This document shows positions 49,839 through 59,648 of a stretch of DNA of 64,000 nt, one piece after another. Every line of letters starts with the position of its first letter. Within the stretch, counting starts at the first letter, position 1. The notes below the pieces were generated by a model. That model worked only from the letters and a program-made list of their open reading frames with translations, did no database searches and was not told the origin of the DNA. Source of the DNA: Legionella saoudiensis (GTDB taxonomy: Bacteria > Pseudomonadota > Gammaproteobacteria > Legionellales > Legionellaceae). The translations under genes were made by a program, and so were the position numbers. The stretch is from the NCBI RefSeq assembly GCF_001465875.1, contig NZ_LN901324.1, positions 1,426,001 through 1,490,000 on the forward strand. The letters run 5' to 3'.

Positions 49839-50442
49839 TGAATTAATTGATAGCCTTAATTTAATTATTAATCAAACGAAAATGAATAGCTCCATATTAG
49901 CTACTATCGTAATTATTTTATGGATCATTTTTTTCTTTTCGCGCGTTGATCGCCGCCTATTACTACTTGGCATTCAGCCAAGACATCTTGCCGGCCTGCC
50001 CGGGATAATTTTTTCTCCCTTTTTGCATCTTAACGTTAATCATTTATTTTTTAACTGCATCCCCCTAATTGTATTAAGTAATTTTATTTTAATTAATGGT
50101 CTTTATTATTATCTAACTGTCACTGTGATCATTACTTTACTTACAGGAATAGGAGTATGGTGTTTTGCAAAACCCGGTCTGCATGTTGGTGCCAGCGGCG
50201 TTATAACGGGCTATTGGGGCTTTTTGGTTCTTAATCTATATCAAACCGGTACTCTAACTACCATTATTTTAGGCTTACTCAGTGTTTATTACTTTGCGGG
50301 TATTTTCTTTGGTATTTTCCCTGGGAAGAAAGGGGTATCTTGGGAGTCACACTTTTTTGGTCTATTAGCAGGTTTGGCTACGAGTTATTTATTTACCAAT
50401 TACCCTAATTACGTACAGATGTTGATGCCCATATCTAGTTGA
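49831..50442 (+). CDS. Rhomboid-family intramembrane serine protease
   Basis: 203-residue polytopic protein. The catalytic Ser122 lies in HVGASGVITGYWG and His174 in WESHFFGLLAG; the helper segment FLHLNVNHLFFN is also typical. About six membrane segments. It overlaps xseA by 8 bases, so it is probably coupled to it, although no functional link is known. Substrate unknown. Confidence 0.88.
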   Translation: MLDELIDSLNLIINQTKMNSSILATIVIILWIIFFFSRVDRRLLLLGIQPRHLAGLPGIIFSPFLHLNVNHLFFNCIPLIVLSNFILINGLYYYLTVTVIITLLTGIGVWCFAKPGLHVGASGVITGYWGFLVLNLYQTGTLTTIILGLLSVYYFAGIFFGIFPGKKGVSWESHFFGLLAGLATSYLFTNYPNYVQMLMPISS

Positions 50443-50485
50443 CCTAGGGACGCCATTGGCATGAACAGCCAGCTTATGGTAACAC

Positions 50486-52270
50486 TTAAATATGCCTTAT
50501 CACACTTGGCCCTTCCTCACACACCTCTATTTCCCTATTTTCCTTCGCGCTGAATAAAACAATGCGCGAATGATATTTCTCTACTGTACGTCGATGGGCA
50601 ATACTCACTAAAGTTGCTCCGGTTAATTCCTTTAACACGCGATAAAGATGTTCTTCGCTCTGCTCATCGAGAGCGGACGTTGCTTCGTCTAAAAAAATCC
50701 AATCGGGTTTTTTGAGTATGGCACGCGCAAAAGCAATTCGTTGTTTTTGTCCTCCTGATAATTCCCCATCCCAGATGCACTTTTCATTTAGCCTAGGAAT
50801 ATAATCCTGCATGCCTCCCACCTTGTTCAGAACCATAAGATATTGCTCCTCACAATAAGTTTCTACTGGATCAGGATAAGCTAAAACTGCTTTTAATGTG
50901 TCATACGTTAACGTGGGTGTTTGCGGTAAAAAATACAATCGCTTTCTTGATGGAAGTAAAATGACTCCAGTGCCATAACCCCAAGTACCAGAAATCGTTT
51001 TAAAAAATGTGCTCTTACCTAGGCCCGATTTTCCTTTGATTAAGACATCCTCCTCTGGCTTTAACTTTAAGTTAAGATTGCACATGATGTGTGCCGTACT
51101 GGTGGCATGAGGATGTCGAATATTTAAATGCTTCACTTTAATGGTGTCTTTCCGGTGTTCATTTCTAATAATTAATTTAGGATGTGCATTTAAGCCGTCT
51201 TTTTCTAAAGAAGCTTGTAATTCAGTAATTCGTTCGATGCTCGTTTTGTATTTTGCAAGTTCATCGTAAGCCCATACAAACCAGCTAAGTGATGAATTGA
51301 CTTGGTTAAAAGCCATGCCTACCTGTATCAACTGTCCTATCTCGATAAGTCCTGCAAAATACAAAGGAGCTGCAATAAGTGTTGGTAAAAGTTCCGCTAA
51401 TTGAGAATAGAAATGTTGAAAAGCATCCAATTTTAAACCAATGTCCAATTTTTGATTGGCACGCAAGTTGATTTCATGAATTTTATTTTTTAAAGATCTT
51501 CTGTAGTACTGCTCGGCATGTTCTTCGGCAATATTCTCAGCTTCCTTTTGCACCTCAGTGATATTCTGGCGTAAATCAGCTTCCGCTTTTTCCGCATTAT
51601 GATTGGTTTCGGCCATTGATTTAGCGATGGAGTTAGCAATAAGCGTGGCAGCTATTGACGTTCCTAAGGCTGTCCAGAATAAATAACCCGGAATAACAAT
51701 AGGTAGACCTAAAACAGTCACGGATAAAGAACCACCAACTATCCATAAAGTACCGGCAAACATCCCCAAACTAAGTACTGATTTTAAAAAGTCCCCTACC
51801 AGTTCAATGGTTAACTTCACAAAAATTTTTACATCTTCTTGGATGCGTTGCGCAATATTATCAACTTGGGAAGGAAAGCGTTTCAAATCCAGATAATTAT
51901 TTTCATTAGTAAACAACTTATTAATTAATTTTTCTGTAAGCCAGGTGCGCCAATAAATAGACAATCGCCCCATAAAATAATCTTTTAAAATGTGGACCCC
52001 GACATACATTCCTACCATTAACGCAAATTGCCCGATGGATAAAAGAAAAGGAAGCAGCACCTTTGCGGTTAATGCCTCCCAAAAGGCCGCTGACAACCAA
52101 GCCATGGCAGCCGTCAAACCAACCAGTGAAATAGTGCACAAACCAATAGCCAATAAATACAACCAGGCTCGCAATTTTTCATCCGAATTAATAAAATAAT
52201 CTTTAATCAAACTCCAAGTGGTGTCCCATAAATGTTGGGAACCCATTGAATTAAGTAATTTATTGGACAT
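50486..52270 (-). CDS. ABC transporter, fused permease-ATPase (YddA/SbmA-like)
   Basis: 594-residue half-transporter. The N-terminal membrane domain (about 35-340) is of the SbmA/BacA-like type, with the EL-x-KYKTSIERITELQ coupling segment. The C-terminal ATPase has Walker A GKSGLGKST, signature LSGGQKQRIAFARA and Walker B DWIFLDEATSALDE. It probably acts as a homodimer in export or import of peptides or vitamins. An upstream in-frame GTG exists at 52276; the ATG at 52270 is chosen. Confidence 0.9.
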   Translation of the reverse strand: MSNKLLNSMGSQHLWDTTWSLIKDYFINSDEKLRAWLYLLAIGLCTISLVGLTAAMAWLSAAFWEALTAKVLLPFLLSIGQFALMVGMYVGVHILKDYFMGRLSIYWRTWLTEKLINKLFTNENNYLDLKRFPSQVDNIAQRIQEDVKIFVKLTIELVGDFLKSVLSLGMFAGTLWIVGGSLSVTVLGLPIVIPGYLFWTALGTSIAATLIANSIAKSMAETNHNAEKAEADLRQNITEVQKEAENIAEEHAEQYYRRSLKNKIHEINLRANQKLDIGLKLDAFQHFYSQLAELLPTLIAAPLYFAGLIEIGQLIQVGMAFNQVNSSLSWFVWAYDELAKYKTSIERITELQASLEKDGLNAHPKLIIRNEHRKDTIKVKHLNIRHPHATSTAHIMCNLNLKLKPEEDVLIKGKSGLGKSTFFKTISGTWGYGTGVILLPSRKRLYFLPQTPTLTYDTLKAVLAYPDPVETYCEEQYLMVLNKVGGMQDYIPRLNEKCIWDGELSGGQKQRIAFARAILKKPDWIFLDEATSALDEQSEEHLYRVLKELTGATLVSIAHRRTVEKYHSRIVLFSAKENREIEVCEEGPSVIRHI

Positions 52271-52452
52271 GTGCACGTTCAGGAGTTTTTGAGGGGTATA
52301 TCCATGTTAGTTTCATTTTAAAAAAATGCAACTATTGCTCAAAATACACTAAATTTGCCCATTTAAAGGGATGATTTTCCTGATAAAACCAGGCTACACT
52401 TGCTCTAAAGTCTATGTTATTCTAAGAAGAATAAATCATCAGAGAAATCAAG

Positions 52453-52794
52453 ATGCTATCATTGAAACGATTATTTCTCGTAGGCACATTAAGTCTACTG
52501 GTTACTCCCGTATTTGCGAAACAAAACCCTAGTGCTTGTTGTAGTGGCATGGGAGGAATTAGTTATTGTGACTCATCCGCTGGACGTATGGTCTGCAATA
52601 ATGGCTTTTACTCTACCTGCTTTTGTACGCCACATGCGGTAATGGATCTTCAATTGATACGTGGTTGCTGTCTATGGAAAGGTGGTGTGGTCAATTCACT
52701 CACAGCCCCTAATGGTCTAGTCGTTTGCAATGACGGTTCTGTTTCTGAAGAATGTTCCCTACAAACGCCCGCGGATAGAATTGCGGCCTGGTAG
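52453..52794 (+). CDS. Small exported protein with two Cys-rich CC-GG repeats
   Basis: 113 residues with a signal peptide (MLSLKRLFLVGTLSLLVTPVFA). Two related units follow: copy 1 from Cys29-Cys30 (SACCSGMGGISYC, then RMVCNNGFYSTC) and copy 2 from Cys72-Cys73 (RGCCLWKGGVV, then LVVCNDGSVSEEC). Copy 2 has lost some cysteines. Disulfide-bonded periplasmic or secreted protein, function unknown. It is followed after 25 bases by thiM. Confidence 0.78.
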   Translation: MLSLKRLFLVGTLSLLVTPVFAKQNPSACCSGMGGISYCDSSAGRMVCNNGFYSTCFCTPHAVMDLQLIRGCCLWKGGVVNSLTAPNGLVVCNDGSVSEECSLQTPADRIAAW

Positions 52795-52819
52795 CTTTAA
52801 GATTTCCCAGGAGCTGTAT

Positions 52820-53602
52820 ATGATCAACAATATCCAATCAGCACTTAGCGAATTAAGGCAAATAAAGCCATTAGTTCTGTGTTTGACCAATTATGTCACC
52901 ATGGACTTTATGGCTAATGCGCTTTTAGCCTTGGGTGCAGCACCATTAATGTCTGAATCTCCTGAAGAAATCGACGAACTGGTTAGCCTAAGTCATGCCC
53001 TTTACATTAATATCGGCACGCTAAATGATGCCTTCGTAAAGCATGCCCTTTTAGCCGCTAAAATTGCCAACTTTTTAAATAAGCCAATAATTCTCGATCC
53101 CGTAGGCGCAGGCGCCAGTACCCTTCGAACCTCTGCAGCATTAGAAATTCTGCCCTTAGCTCAAGTTATCAAAGGAAATGCCAGTGAAATCATTTCTTTG
53201 ACTGGAGCAAATAGTTTAACAAAAGGCGTTGAGTCAGCTGATCCAGTATTTAAAGCCATTGATAGTGCTCGTGCCCTAGCGCGGACTTATAATAAAGTTG
53301 TCGTTATTAGTGGTCCTGAAGACTTTATTACCGATGGAAAACGTGAACAAATGCTCGCTTTTGGCTCTGAACTAATGCCCCTGGTAACCGGCATGGGATG
53401 TACTATGGCAGCAGTGCTTAGTGCTTTTGTCGCATCAGATCCTGATACCTTTCAAGCTGTAATTCATGGTACAGCGTACTTTGGCTTATGCGGTCAGCAA
53501 ACCCATCAACAGACCCAGGCTCCAGGCTCATTTAAACAGTTTTTTATTGATAATTTGTATCAGCCGGAATGGAATTTTTTTAATAAAGCGCTTAAGGGCT
53601 AA
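52820..53602 (+). CDS. thiM: Hydroxyethylthiazole kinase ThiM
   Basis: 260-residue kinase phosphorylating the thiazole alcohol for thiamine salvage. Family blocks CLTNYVTMDFMANALLALGA, SPEEIDEL, LDPVGAGAS and GMGCTMAAVLSAF (active-site Cys) are present. The frame is open upstream to 52730, but the ATG at 52820 has CAGGAG upstream and is the family start. No TPP riboswitch pattern was seen upstream. Confidence 0.95.
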   Translation: MINNIQSALSELRQIKPLVLCLTNYVTMDFMANALLALGAAPLMSESPEEIDELVSLSHALYINIGTLNDAFVKHALLAAKIANFLNKPIILDPVGAGASTLRTSAALEILPLAQVIKGNASEIISLTGANSLTKGVESADPVFKAIDSARALARTYNKVVVISGPEDFITDGKREQMLAFGSELMPLVTGMGCTMAAVLSAFVASDPDTFQAVIHGTAYFGLCGQQTHQQTQAPGSFKQFFIDNLYQPEWNFFNKALKG

Positions 53603-53603
53603 C

Positions 53604-54425
53604 ATGCAGTATAAAGCATTATCTATAGCAGGTTTTGATGGTTCTGGTGGTGCAGGCATTCAAGCAGATTTAAAAACATTTTCTGCCTTTGGCTGTTATG
53701 GAATGACGGTACTTACGGCCTTGCCAGTACAAAATACCTGTGGCGTAAGAAATTGCTATGAAATTCCTCTGCAAGCAATTGAGGAACAACTTCATGCAAT
53801 TTTTGATGATATTAAACCCAATGCCATTAAAGTTGGTATGTTGTTCAATAGTGATATTATCCAATTGGTAGCCGCTTTCCTTAAACAACATGCTCAGGGT
53901 ATTCCCATAGTCGTCGATCCCGTAACTGTTGCTAAAAGTGGGGATCCGCTTTTATTGCCTGATGCAGTTGATACACTAATTTCTGAGCTTATGCCCCTGG
54001 CCACGCTAATTACGCCAAATTTACCGGAGGCTTATACATTTACCCAAGTAAACGCTCAATCCGCGGAAGAAATGATTTGTGTAGGAAAAAAATTATTAGC
54101 ATTGGGGCCACAACATGTGCTACTTAAAGGAGGTCATTTAACCTCCTCCGCTTCGAATGATTTATTGTTAAGCAACGATAATGAATATCATTGGTTTGAA
54201 GGTTCGCGAATCAATTCTAAAAATACCCATGGCACCGGATGTACCCTTTCGGCAGCTATTACCGCATGCTTAGCACAAGGAATTCCCTTACAAAAGGCAT
54301 GTGGCATAGCCAAAAACTACCTGTTTCAGGCGATAAAAGCCGCTAAAGATAATAGCGCTGGCCAAGGCCATGGGCCAGTGCATCATTTCCACCATTTATG
54401 GCCGATTTCATTAGTTGATTTTTAG
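53604..54425 (+). CDS. thiD: Hydroxymethylpyrimidine/phosphomethylpyrimidine kinase ThiD
   Basis: 273-residue ribokinase-fold enzyme making HMP pyrophosphate for thiamine. [30 protein letters not shown] and [13 protein letters not shown] motifs are clear. The frame extends upstream into thiM, but the ATG at 53604, one base after the thiM stop, gives the family start [13 protein letters not shown]. Forms an operon with thiM. thiE is not in the window. Confidence 0.96.
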   Translation: MQYKALSIAGFDGSGGAGIQADLKTFSAFGCYGMTVLTALPVQNTCGVRNCYEIPLQAIEEQLHAIFDDIKPNAIKVGMLFNSDIIQLVAAFLKQHAQGIPIVVDPVTVAKSGDPLLLPDAVDTLISELMPLATLITPNLPEAYTFTQVNAQSAEEMICVGKKLLALGPQHVLLKGGHLTSSASNDLLLSNDNEYHWFEGSRINSKNTHGTGCTLSAAITACLAQGIPLQKACGIAKNYLFQAIKAAKDNSAGQGHGPVHHFHHLWPISLVDF

Positions 54426-54464
54426 GCTTTAATTTCTGAGAACTATAAAAGATCCTTTGCAAGC

Positions 54465-54483
54465 AACTAAGGGCACTTACTTA
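54465..54483. repeat. Copy of the AACTAAKGGCACTTACTTA motif
   Basis: AACTAAGGGCACTTACTTA matches the right outer arm of the composite repeat at 18343-18363, inverted, at all 19 positions. It lies 40 bases after thiD. Confidence 0.7.
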
Positions 54484-54531
54484 GAGGCCCTCGCTTGCGA
54501 AAGAAGTTCGAACAAAACCCCATAGCGAACA

Positions 54532-54699
54532 TGTAAGCGTTCACGCTGTATGGATTCTATTAAAATTAAATAAAAAATGCTGTCATTGCGAACAAAGTGA
54601 AGCAACCCAGTATTGAGTCTTAACGAAGCATCGTTCTGTGTTGCTTCGCCATGACCCGCAATGACGAAATTTACATATCTCGTCTCGTGAACGCTTACA
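54532..54699. mobile_element. MITE-like palindromic element
   Basis: A 168-base block bounded by perfect 14-bp inverted repeats, TGTAAGCGTTCACG (54532-54545) and CGTGAACGCTTACA (54686-54699). Inside is a second palindrome (TGTCATTGCG at 54581-54590; CGCAATGACGA at 54657-54667) with AAGCAACCCAG and GTTGCTT arms related to the element at 6251-6461. No coding frame. It explains most of the 325-base gap after thiD. Confidence 0.7.
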
Positions 54700-54704
54700 C
54701 GAAC

Positions 54705-54727
54705 GCAGGAGAGGGTTCTTCTCCTGC
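54705..54727. terminator. Hairpin beside the MITE-like element
   Basis: GCAGGAGA and TCTCCTGC form an 8-bp stem with a 7-base loop, followed by ATTT on the plus strand. It lies between the convergent thiD and O-antigen-ligase-like genes. Confidence 0.5.
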
Positions 54728-54750
54728 ATTTAACCAAACTTTGGTATCGT

Positions 54751-56013
54751 TTAAACTGCTAATTCGGCAGAATGAGGTGAGGTATATACTTTTTCTTTTA
54801 CAGAAGCTTTAGCCTCTTCTTTCTTCGCTAATAACTCAGCAAATCCCATAGCACAAACTACAACTAGAATACTTCCTACTGGTGAATAACAAAAGATACT
54901 ATCTGAAAAAGAACCGAAGCATACTGCAATCAGCGGGCCAAGCATGATGAGCCGTGCTGTTTTACTTAACTTAAAGGCCAGAACAATTAAAGAGCCTATG
55001 AATGTTAGGTAGAACATGAGCCCTACAACGCCACCCTCAACTAAAACCAACCAATATTGACTATGCGGCTCATTAAGTTTCTCTTCCCAACCTGAAACGG
55101 GCTTATCGCGGTGGAAACTATATTTAAAGTAACCTGTGCCAATACCAAAAACTGGATGTTCCTCAAATAAAGAGCGTGCATATTTGTGAAATTGCATTCT
55201 AAAACCTAGCGAAGTGTTTTCTTCATGCTTTTTCAAAAACTTAATATCACTAATAAGTATACTCGTACGTAATTGCATTAATGGGCTTGCCAAATAAACC
55301 AATCCAATAGATGCGGCGAGTAAGCACACGCCTAAAGCAGCTTTCTTTAAAGAAAACTTTTGTACAATTAAAAAGACCATTAAGAAAGAATAGATAAAAT
55401 AACCAGTTCTTCCCGTATTGAGGAAAAATATTTGGTAGCTTCCCACCGCTATCATTAACCAACAATATATACGTTGCCATTTATTGATTTTAGGTTCTAA
55501 AGCGATAATCGCTGCAAAATAAACCGCTAAAGCAACCATAAATCCTGTAGCGATATGGTTATGGAATACTTCGCCTGTATCTTCTGGATTATTAAGGACG
55601 AAGATACTTTTATGCTTTAGGTAGGAAATGACACAGGTTATTAGCATTGAGGCAAAATAAGCATTAAAAGCCCAACGTCTGGTTTTAGGATTGATAAAGC
55701 CTACAGCCAATATGGGTAAATAAAGCGCTTTGGAATACTTATCTACTACGGTATAACGTAAGTGATATGGTGCTTCAGACCATAAGCACCCAATAACCAC
55801 GTAAGCAAACAAGGCTATACCTGCCCAGCCCCATAAACTATTGTAAGCCCCCAGTATTTGATTTCTATAGTATGGCGTCAAGAGCAATGCAGCCAGCCCA
55901 AGCCCCGCCATAATGGATTTTAAACTGGAACTGATAGGCACAAATAAAACAAATAAAACAATAAAAATAGGCGCTATTAAAATGCTTTTTTCTTCCGAAA
56001 AGAATTGTTTCAC
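54751..56013 (-). CDS. O-antigen ligase-like membrane protein (WaaL family)
   Basis: 420-residue polytopic protein with about 11-12 membrane segments and one long periplasmic loop. The Wzy_C-type loop has the GIGTGYFKYSF and EPHSQYWLVLVEGGVVG motifs characteristic of O-antigen ligases and polymerases. It would join polysaccharide to lipid A core or act on a related glycan. It overlaps the upstream glycosyltransferase by 4 bases, supporting an LPS role. Ligase versus polymerase cannot be decided. Confidence 0.85.
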   Translation of the reverse strand: MKQFFSEEKSILIAPIFIVLFVLFVPISSSLKSIMAGLGLAALLLTPYYRNQILGAYNSLWGWAGIALFAYVVIGCLWSEAPYHLRYTVVDKYSKALYLPILAVGFINPKTRRWAFNAYFASMLITCVISYLKHKSIFVLNNPEDTGEVFHNHIATGFMVALAVYFAAIIALEPKINKWQRIYCWLMIAVGSYQIFFLNTGRTGYFIYSFLMVFLIVQKFSLKKAALGVCLLAASIGLVYLASPLMQLRTSILISDIKFLKKHEENTSLGFRMQFHKYARSLFEEHPVFGIGTGYFKYSFHRDKPVSGWEEKLNEPHSQYWLVLVEGGVVGLMFYLTFIGSLIVLAFKLSKTARLIMLGPLIAVCFGSFSDSIFCYSPVGSILVVVCAMGFAELLAKKEEAKASVKEKVYTSPHSAELAV

Positions 56014-56798
56014 ACTAAGTCCTCATTAGCTGTGGTCAGGTTAGGTAATTGCTCGATGTTACTATCCTGGTATAGTTGCTTAATACCTCGATAGAAGGTA
56101 CCTTGAGCATTAAACACCGCAAACAAAAAACCAATTCTACCATCCAAAAAACCCCGTTGTAATACATAGCACCTAAAAAACATCCATGAAGTACTAGCTA
56201 AGGTTTTAGCGAAACTTGCCTTTCTTTGTTTTACTATGTAGGTTTTTGCACTATAGGAAGAATATCTGTTCATTTTGTAAAGCACATGGCTCACATCTTT
56301 AAATGAGTGGTGCATAATGCAATTTTTAAGCTTTCCAATCCGCGCCCCTTCCGGAAGAATAATTTTTTCATGGACAATGTCCGGACTAAAATGTGCGCCT
56401 TTACGTTTATATAAACGCGCATGTCGTTTGGGACTGGAAGAGTATTTTAAGGGTTGGTCGTAGAAGTACATTTGAATTGCGACACGGTATGCATCCGCTT
56501 CATCTAATACCATTGCCTGCATTATTTCCTGCTTCAACTTCTCGCTTACTGCCTCATCGGCATCAAGATTCAAGACCCAATCACCAGTGGCTTTTTCTAA
56601 AGCCCTCTGCTTTTGGGCCCCGTAACCAGGCCAGTCTGTTGAATAAACATGCTCTGTATATTCTTTAGCGATTGCAACGGTATTATCCGTGCTTCCTGAG
56701 TCCAGAACAATTATTTCATCAGCAAACTGTACTGATTCCAGGCATCTCCTAATATTTCGTTCTTCATTTTTAGCAATTACAGTTACAGTCAACGCCAT
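56010..56798 (-). CDS. Family 2 glycosyltransferase, WaaE/KdtX-like
   Basis: 262-residue GT-A glycosyltransferase. The N terminus VTVIAKNEERNIRRCLESV and the metal-binding LNLDADEAVSE match the LPS core beta-glucosyltransferase group (WaaE). It overlaps the O-antigen-ligase-like gene by 4 bases and begins directly after the clpA stop, so these two LPS genes follow clpA. Sugar specificity is inferred from family only. Confidence 0.87.
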   Translation of the reverse strand: MALTVTVIAKNEERNIRRCLESVQFADEIIVLDSGSTDNTVAIAKEYTEHVYSTDWPGYGAQKQRALEKATGDWVLNLDADEAVSEKLKQEIMQAMVLDEADAYRVAIQMYFYDQPLKYSSSPKRHARLYKRKGAHFSPDIVHEKIILPEGARIGKLKNCIMHHSFKDVSHVLYKMNRYSSYSAKTYIVKQRKASFAKTLASTSWMFFRCYVLQRGFLDGRIGFLFAVFNAQGTFYRGIKQLYQDSNIEQLPNLTTANEDLV

Positions 56799-59066
56799 TT
56801 AAACTACGCCCTCTCTATGATCATGACTATCAAAGTGTAACTTACCATCTTTAACTTTTAATGTCACATGGCCGCCATGCATTAATTTACCAAACAATAG
56901 CTCATCAGCAAGTGGTTTCTTCACATTTTCTTGAATCAACCGAGCCATAGGTCTTGCCCCCATTACCTTGTCATATCCATGCTCAATTAGCCATTCGCGT
57001 GCTGCTTTGTCTACATCAAAGGTAACCCCTTTATGACTTAGCTGCTCATCTAATTCCATAATAAATTTATCAACAACTAAACCTATGGTCACAGAATCTA
57101 ATGGCGCGAAGTTAATAATGGCGTCCAGTCTGTTTCTAAATTCAGGACTAAATTGCTTTTTAATTACTTCCAGTCCATCGTTACTGTTATCTTGAGTTGC
57201 GAATCCGATGGAATTACGCACTAACTCGCTGGCGCCTGCATTAGACGTCATGACTAGAATTACATGTCTAAAATCGGCTTGACGACCATTGGTATCAGTT
57301 AAAGTTCCATGATCCATAATTTGTAGTAACAAATTAAAGACATCAGGGTGCGCTTTTTCTATTTCATCAAGCAGTAAAACTGCATGAGGATTTTTAGTTA
57401 CTGCTTCAGTTAACAAGCCACCTTGATCATAACCCACATATCCTGGAGGCGCTCCGATTAAGCGGGAGACGGTGTGCTTTTCCATGTATTCAGACATATC
57501 AAAACGTAACAACTCAATGCCTAAAACATTTGCCAATTGGCGTGTAACCTCAGTTTTACCTACACCTGTTGGGCCAGCAAATAAGAAGCATCCCACTGGT
57601 TTTTGCGGCTCTCTAAGGCCTGAGCGTCCTAATTTAATTGCTGAAGATAAAGCAGTAATTGCCTGATCTTGTCCGTACACTAAGAGTTTTAAATCACGCT
57701 CTAAATTACGTAAGGTATCTTTATCACGTGCAGATACTTTCTTAATTGGGATACGTGCAATTTTCGCAACCACACTCTCAATTTCGGTGACGCTAATAAT
57801 TTTTTTACGTTTACTCGCTGTGAGTAAGTTTTGATAAGCTCCTGCTTCATCCACAACGTCAATTGCTTTATCAGGCAAGAAACGATCGTTAATGTATTTA
57901 GCTGATAGCTCTGCCGCAGCTTTAAGCGCAGGAATCGTGAATTTTACGCCATGATGCTCTTCCAAGCGACCTTTTAAGCCTTTTAAAATTTCAAAAGTTT
58001 CATCAATTGAAGGCTCAGGAATATCTATTTTCTGGAAGCGGCGAGCCAAAGCACGGTCTTTTTCAAAAATACCACGATATTCTTGGTAAGTTGTTGAACC
58101 AATGCATTTTAATTCACCATTTGCCAATAAAGGCTTAATTAGATTAGACGCATCCATCACGCCACCTGAGGCAGCCCCTGCGCCAATAATCGTATGAATT
58201 TCATCGATGAATAAAACTGCACCCTCTTGTTGGCTTAATTGTTTAAGTACGGCTTTCAAACGTTTCTCAAAGTCCCCACGGTATTTAGTACCTGCGAGCA
58301 ATGCTCCCAGATCCAGTGAGTACACAATGCAATCACGAATAGCATCAGGTATTTCACCATCGACTATGCGACGAGCCAGACCTTCAGCAATAGCGGTTTT
58401 ACCGACACCAGCCTCTCCAACCAGTAATGGGTTGTTTTTTCTGCGACGACAAAGCACTTGTATTGTACGTTGAACTTCTTCATGACGTCCGATGAGGGGG
58501 TCAATCTTACCTTGTTTTGCACGTTTGTTAAGGTTCGTGCAATAGCTCTCTAGAGGAGACTCAGTACCTTCTGCAGCGCCCATATCTTCATCCATTGATG
58601 AATTCATGCTCTCATGCATATCATTATTTTGGTACTTAGATACGCCATGAGAAATGTAGTTAATCACATCAAGACGTGTAATATTTTCACGGCGCAAGAA
58701 ATATACCGCTTGACTTTCTTGTTCACTAAAAATAGCAGCGAGGACATTTGCGCCAGTTACCTCGGTTTTACCTGCTGACTGTACATGGAATACTGCACGT
58801 TGCAATACGCGCTGGAACCCTAATGTTGGTTGTGTTTCTCGATCTAATTCATCGTCGGGAATTCTGGGAGTGGTTTCATCAATGAATTCAATTAAGTCAC
58901 GTCGTAATGCATCAATATTGGCATCACAAGCCTGTAACACATTTCCAGCAGCTGGATTATCAAGCAATGACAACAATAAGTGCTCAACGGTCATAAATTC
59001 ATGACGTTTCTCTTTTGCTTCCTTGAAGGCGAGATTCAAGGTAAATTCAAGTTCTTTATTTAACAT
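56799..59066 (-). CDS. clpA: ClpAP protease unfoldase ClpA
   Basis: 755-residue AAA+ unfoldase. The N-terminal double Clp-N repeat (about 1-145) is followed by two ATPase modules: Walker A GEAGVGKTA and LFIDEIHTIIGAG, then GPTGVGKTE and LLLDEIEKAHPDV. It lacks the long middle domain of ClpB, as expected. It delivers substrates to ClpP and works with ClpS, encoded 30 bases upstream. Confidence 0.97.
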   Translation of the reverse strand: MLNKELEFTLNLAFKEAKEKRHEFMTVEHLLLSLLDNPAAGNVLQACDANIDALRRDLIEFIDETTPRIPDDELDRETQPTLGFQRVLQRAVFHVQSAGKTEVTGANVLAAIFSEQESQAVYFLRRENITRLDVINYISHGVSKYQNNDMHESMNSSMDEDMGAAEGTESPLESYCTNLNKRAKQGKIDPLIGRHEEVQRTIQVLCRRRKNNPLLVGEAGVGKTAIAEGLARRIVDGEIPDAIRDCIVYSLDLGALLAGTKYRGDFEKRLKAVLKQLSQQEGAVLFIDEIHTIIGAGAASGGVMDASNLIKPLLANGELKCIGSTTYQEYRGIFEKDRALARRFQKIDIPEPSIDETFEILKGLKGRLEEHHGVKFTIPALKAAAELSAKYINDRFLPDKAIDVVDEAGAYQNLLTASKRKKIISVTEIESVVAKIARIPIKKVSARDKDTLRNLERDLKLLVYGQDQAITALSSAIKLGRSGLREPQKPVGCFLFAGPTGVGKTEVTRQLANVLGIELLRFDMSEYMEKHTVSRLIGAPPGYVGYDQGGLLTEAVTKNPHAVLLLDEIEKAHPDVFNLLLQIMDHGTLTDTNGRQADFRHVILVMTSNAGASELVRNSIGFATQDNSNDGLEVIKKQFSPEFRNRLDAIINFAPLDSVTIGLVVDKFIMELDEQLSHKGVTFDVDKAAREWLIEHGYDKVMGARPMARLIQENVKKPLADELLFGKLMHGGHVTLKVKDGKLHFDSHDHREGVV

Positions 59067-59096
59067 TGTCGTTGCTCCTCTTCAGCCCACAACAAA

Positions 59097-59420
59097 TTAT
59101 TCCGGTTCCATGCTAGATAGCAATGGGTGCTGATTCATTCTGGCATATTCATTTACCAGAGCGACTTTTGTTTCTGCGATGTCTCGTGTGAATACACCAC
59201 ACACGCCCTTTCCTTGGATGTGAACCTGTAACATCACCTGAACTGCAGTTTCCTCGTTTAGATGAAAAAAATGTTTCAGTACATCAACAACAAAATCCAT
59301 CGGCGTATAATCATCGTTGAGCAACACTACTTTGTACTTTCTTGGCAGTTTATTTTCTGTCCTTAACTCTGGCTCAGCAACCTTATGCCTTACAATTTCC
59401 TCGATATTTTGCCCGCTCAT
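59097..59420 (-). CDS. clpS: ATP-dependent Clp protease adaptor ClpS
   Basis: 107-residue N-recognin adaptor that brings N-degron proteins to ClpAP. The family core [23 protein letters not shown] and the [16 protein letters not shown] stretch are clear. A TTG at 59429 would add three residues; the ATG at 59420 has AGAGG upstream. It directly precedes clpA. Confidence 0.96.
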   Translation of the reverse strand: MSGQNIEEIVRHKVAEPELRTENKLPRKYKVVLLNDDYTPMDFVVDVLKHFFHLNEETAVQVMLQVHIQGKGVCGVFTRDIAETKVALVNEYARMNQHPLLSSMEPE

Positions 59421-59648
59421 AACATACAACCTCTTACTATTTTTATAGACTCCCCACAGGCATTTGGCCAGTAAAAACAGCTAATTTTAATGAAAAAATT
59501 GGCCTTTGGGATAATCAAAAACATATTGGTTAGATAGCTTCCATGAAAATGGACAACCTTTGTCCTATTCGCTTGTACTAGCTCAGGCCTATATTTTGTA
59601 TCGCGGTAACAATCAGTTAATAACGTTACCTATAAAGAAATGCGTGCC

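Noticed and set aside
52277-52819. Possible TPP riboswitch upstream of thiM
   Set aside because: I looked for the CUGAGA and ACCUGAUC-type conserved segments and did not find them; the thi genes follow an unrelated exported protein gene.
54477-54737. 86-codon minus-strand frame after thiD
   Set aside because: It lies entirely within the palindromic repeat elements, so the open frame is a by-product of the repeat sequence.
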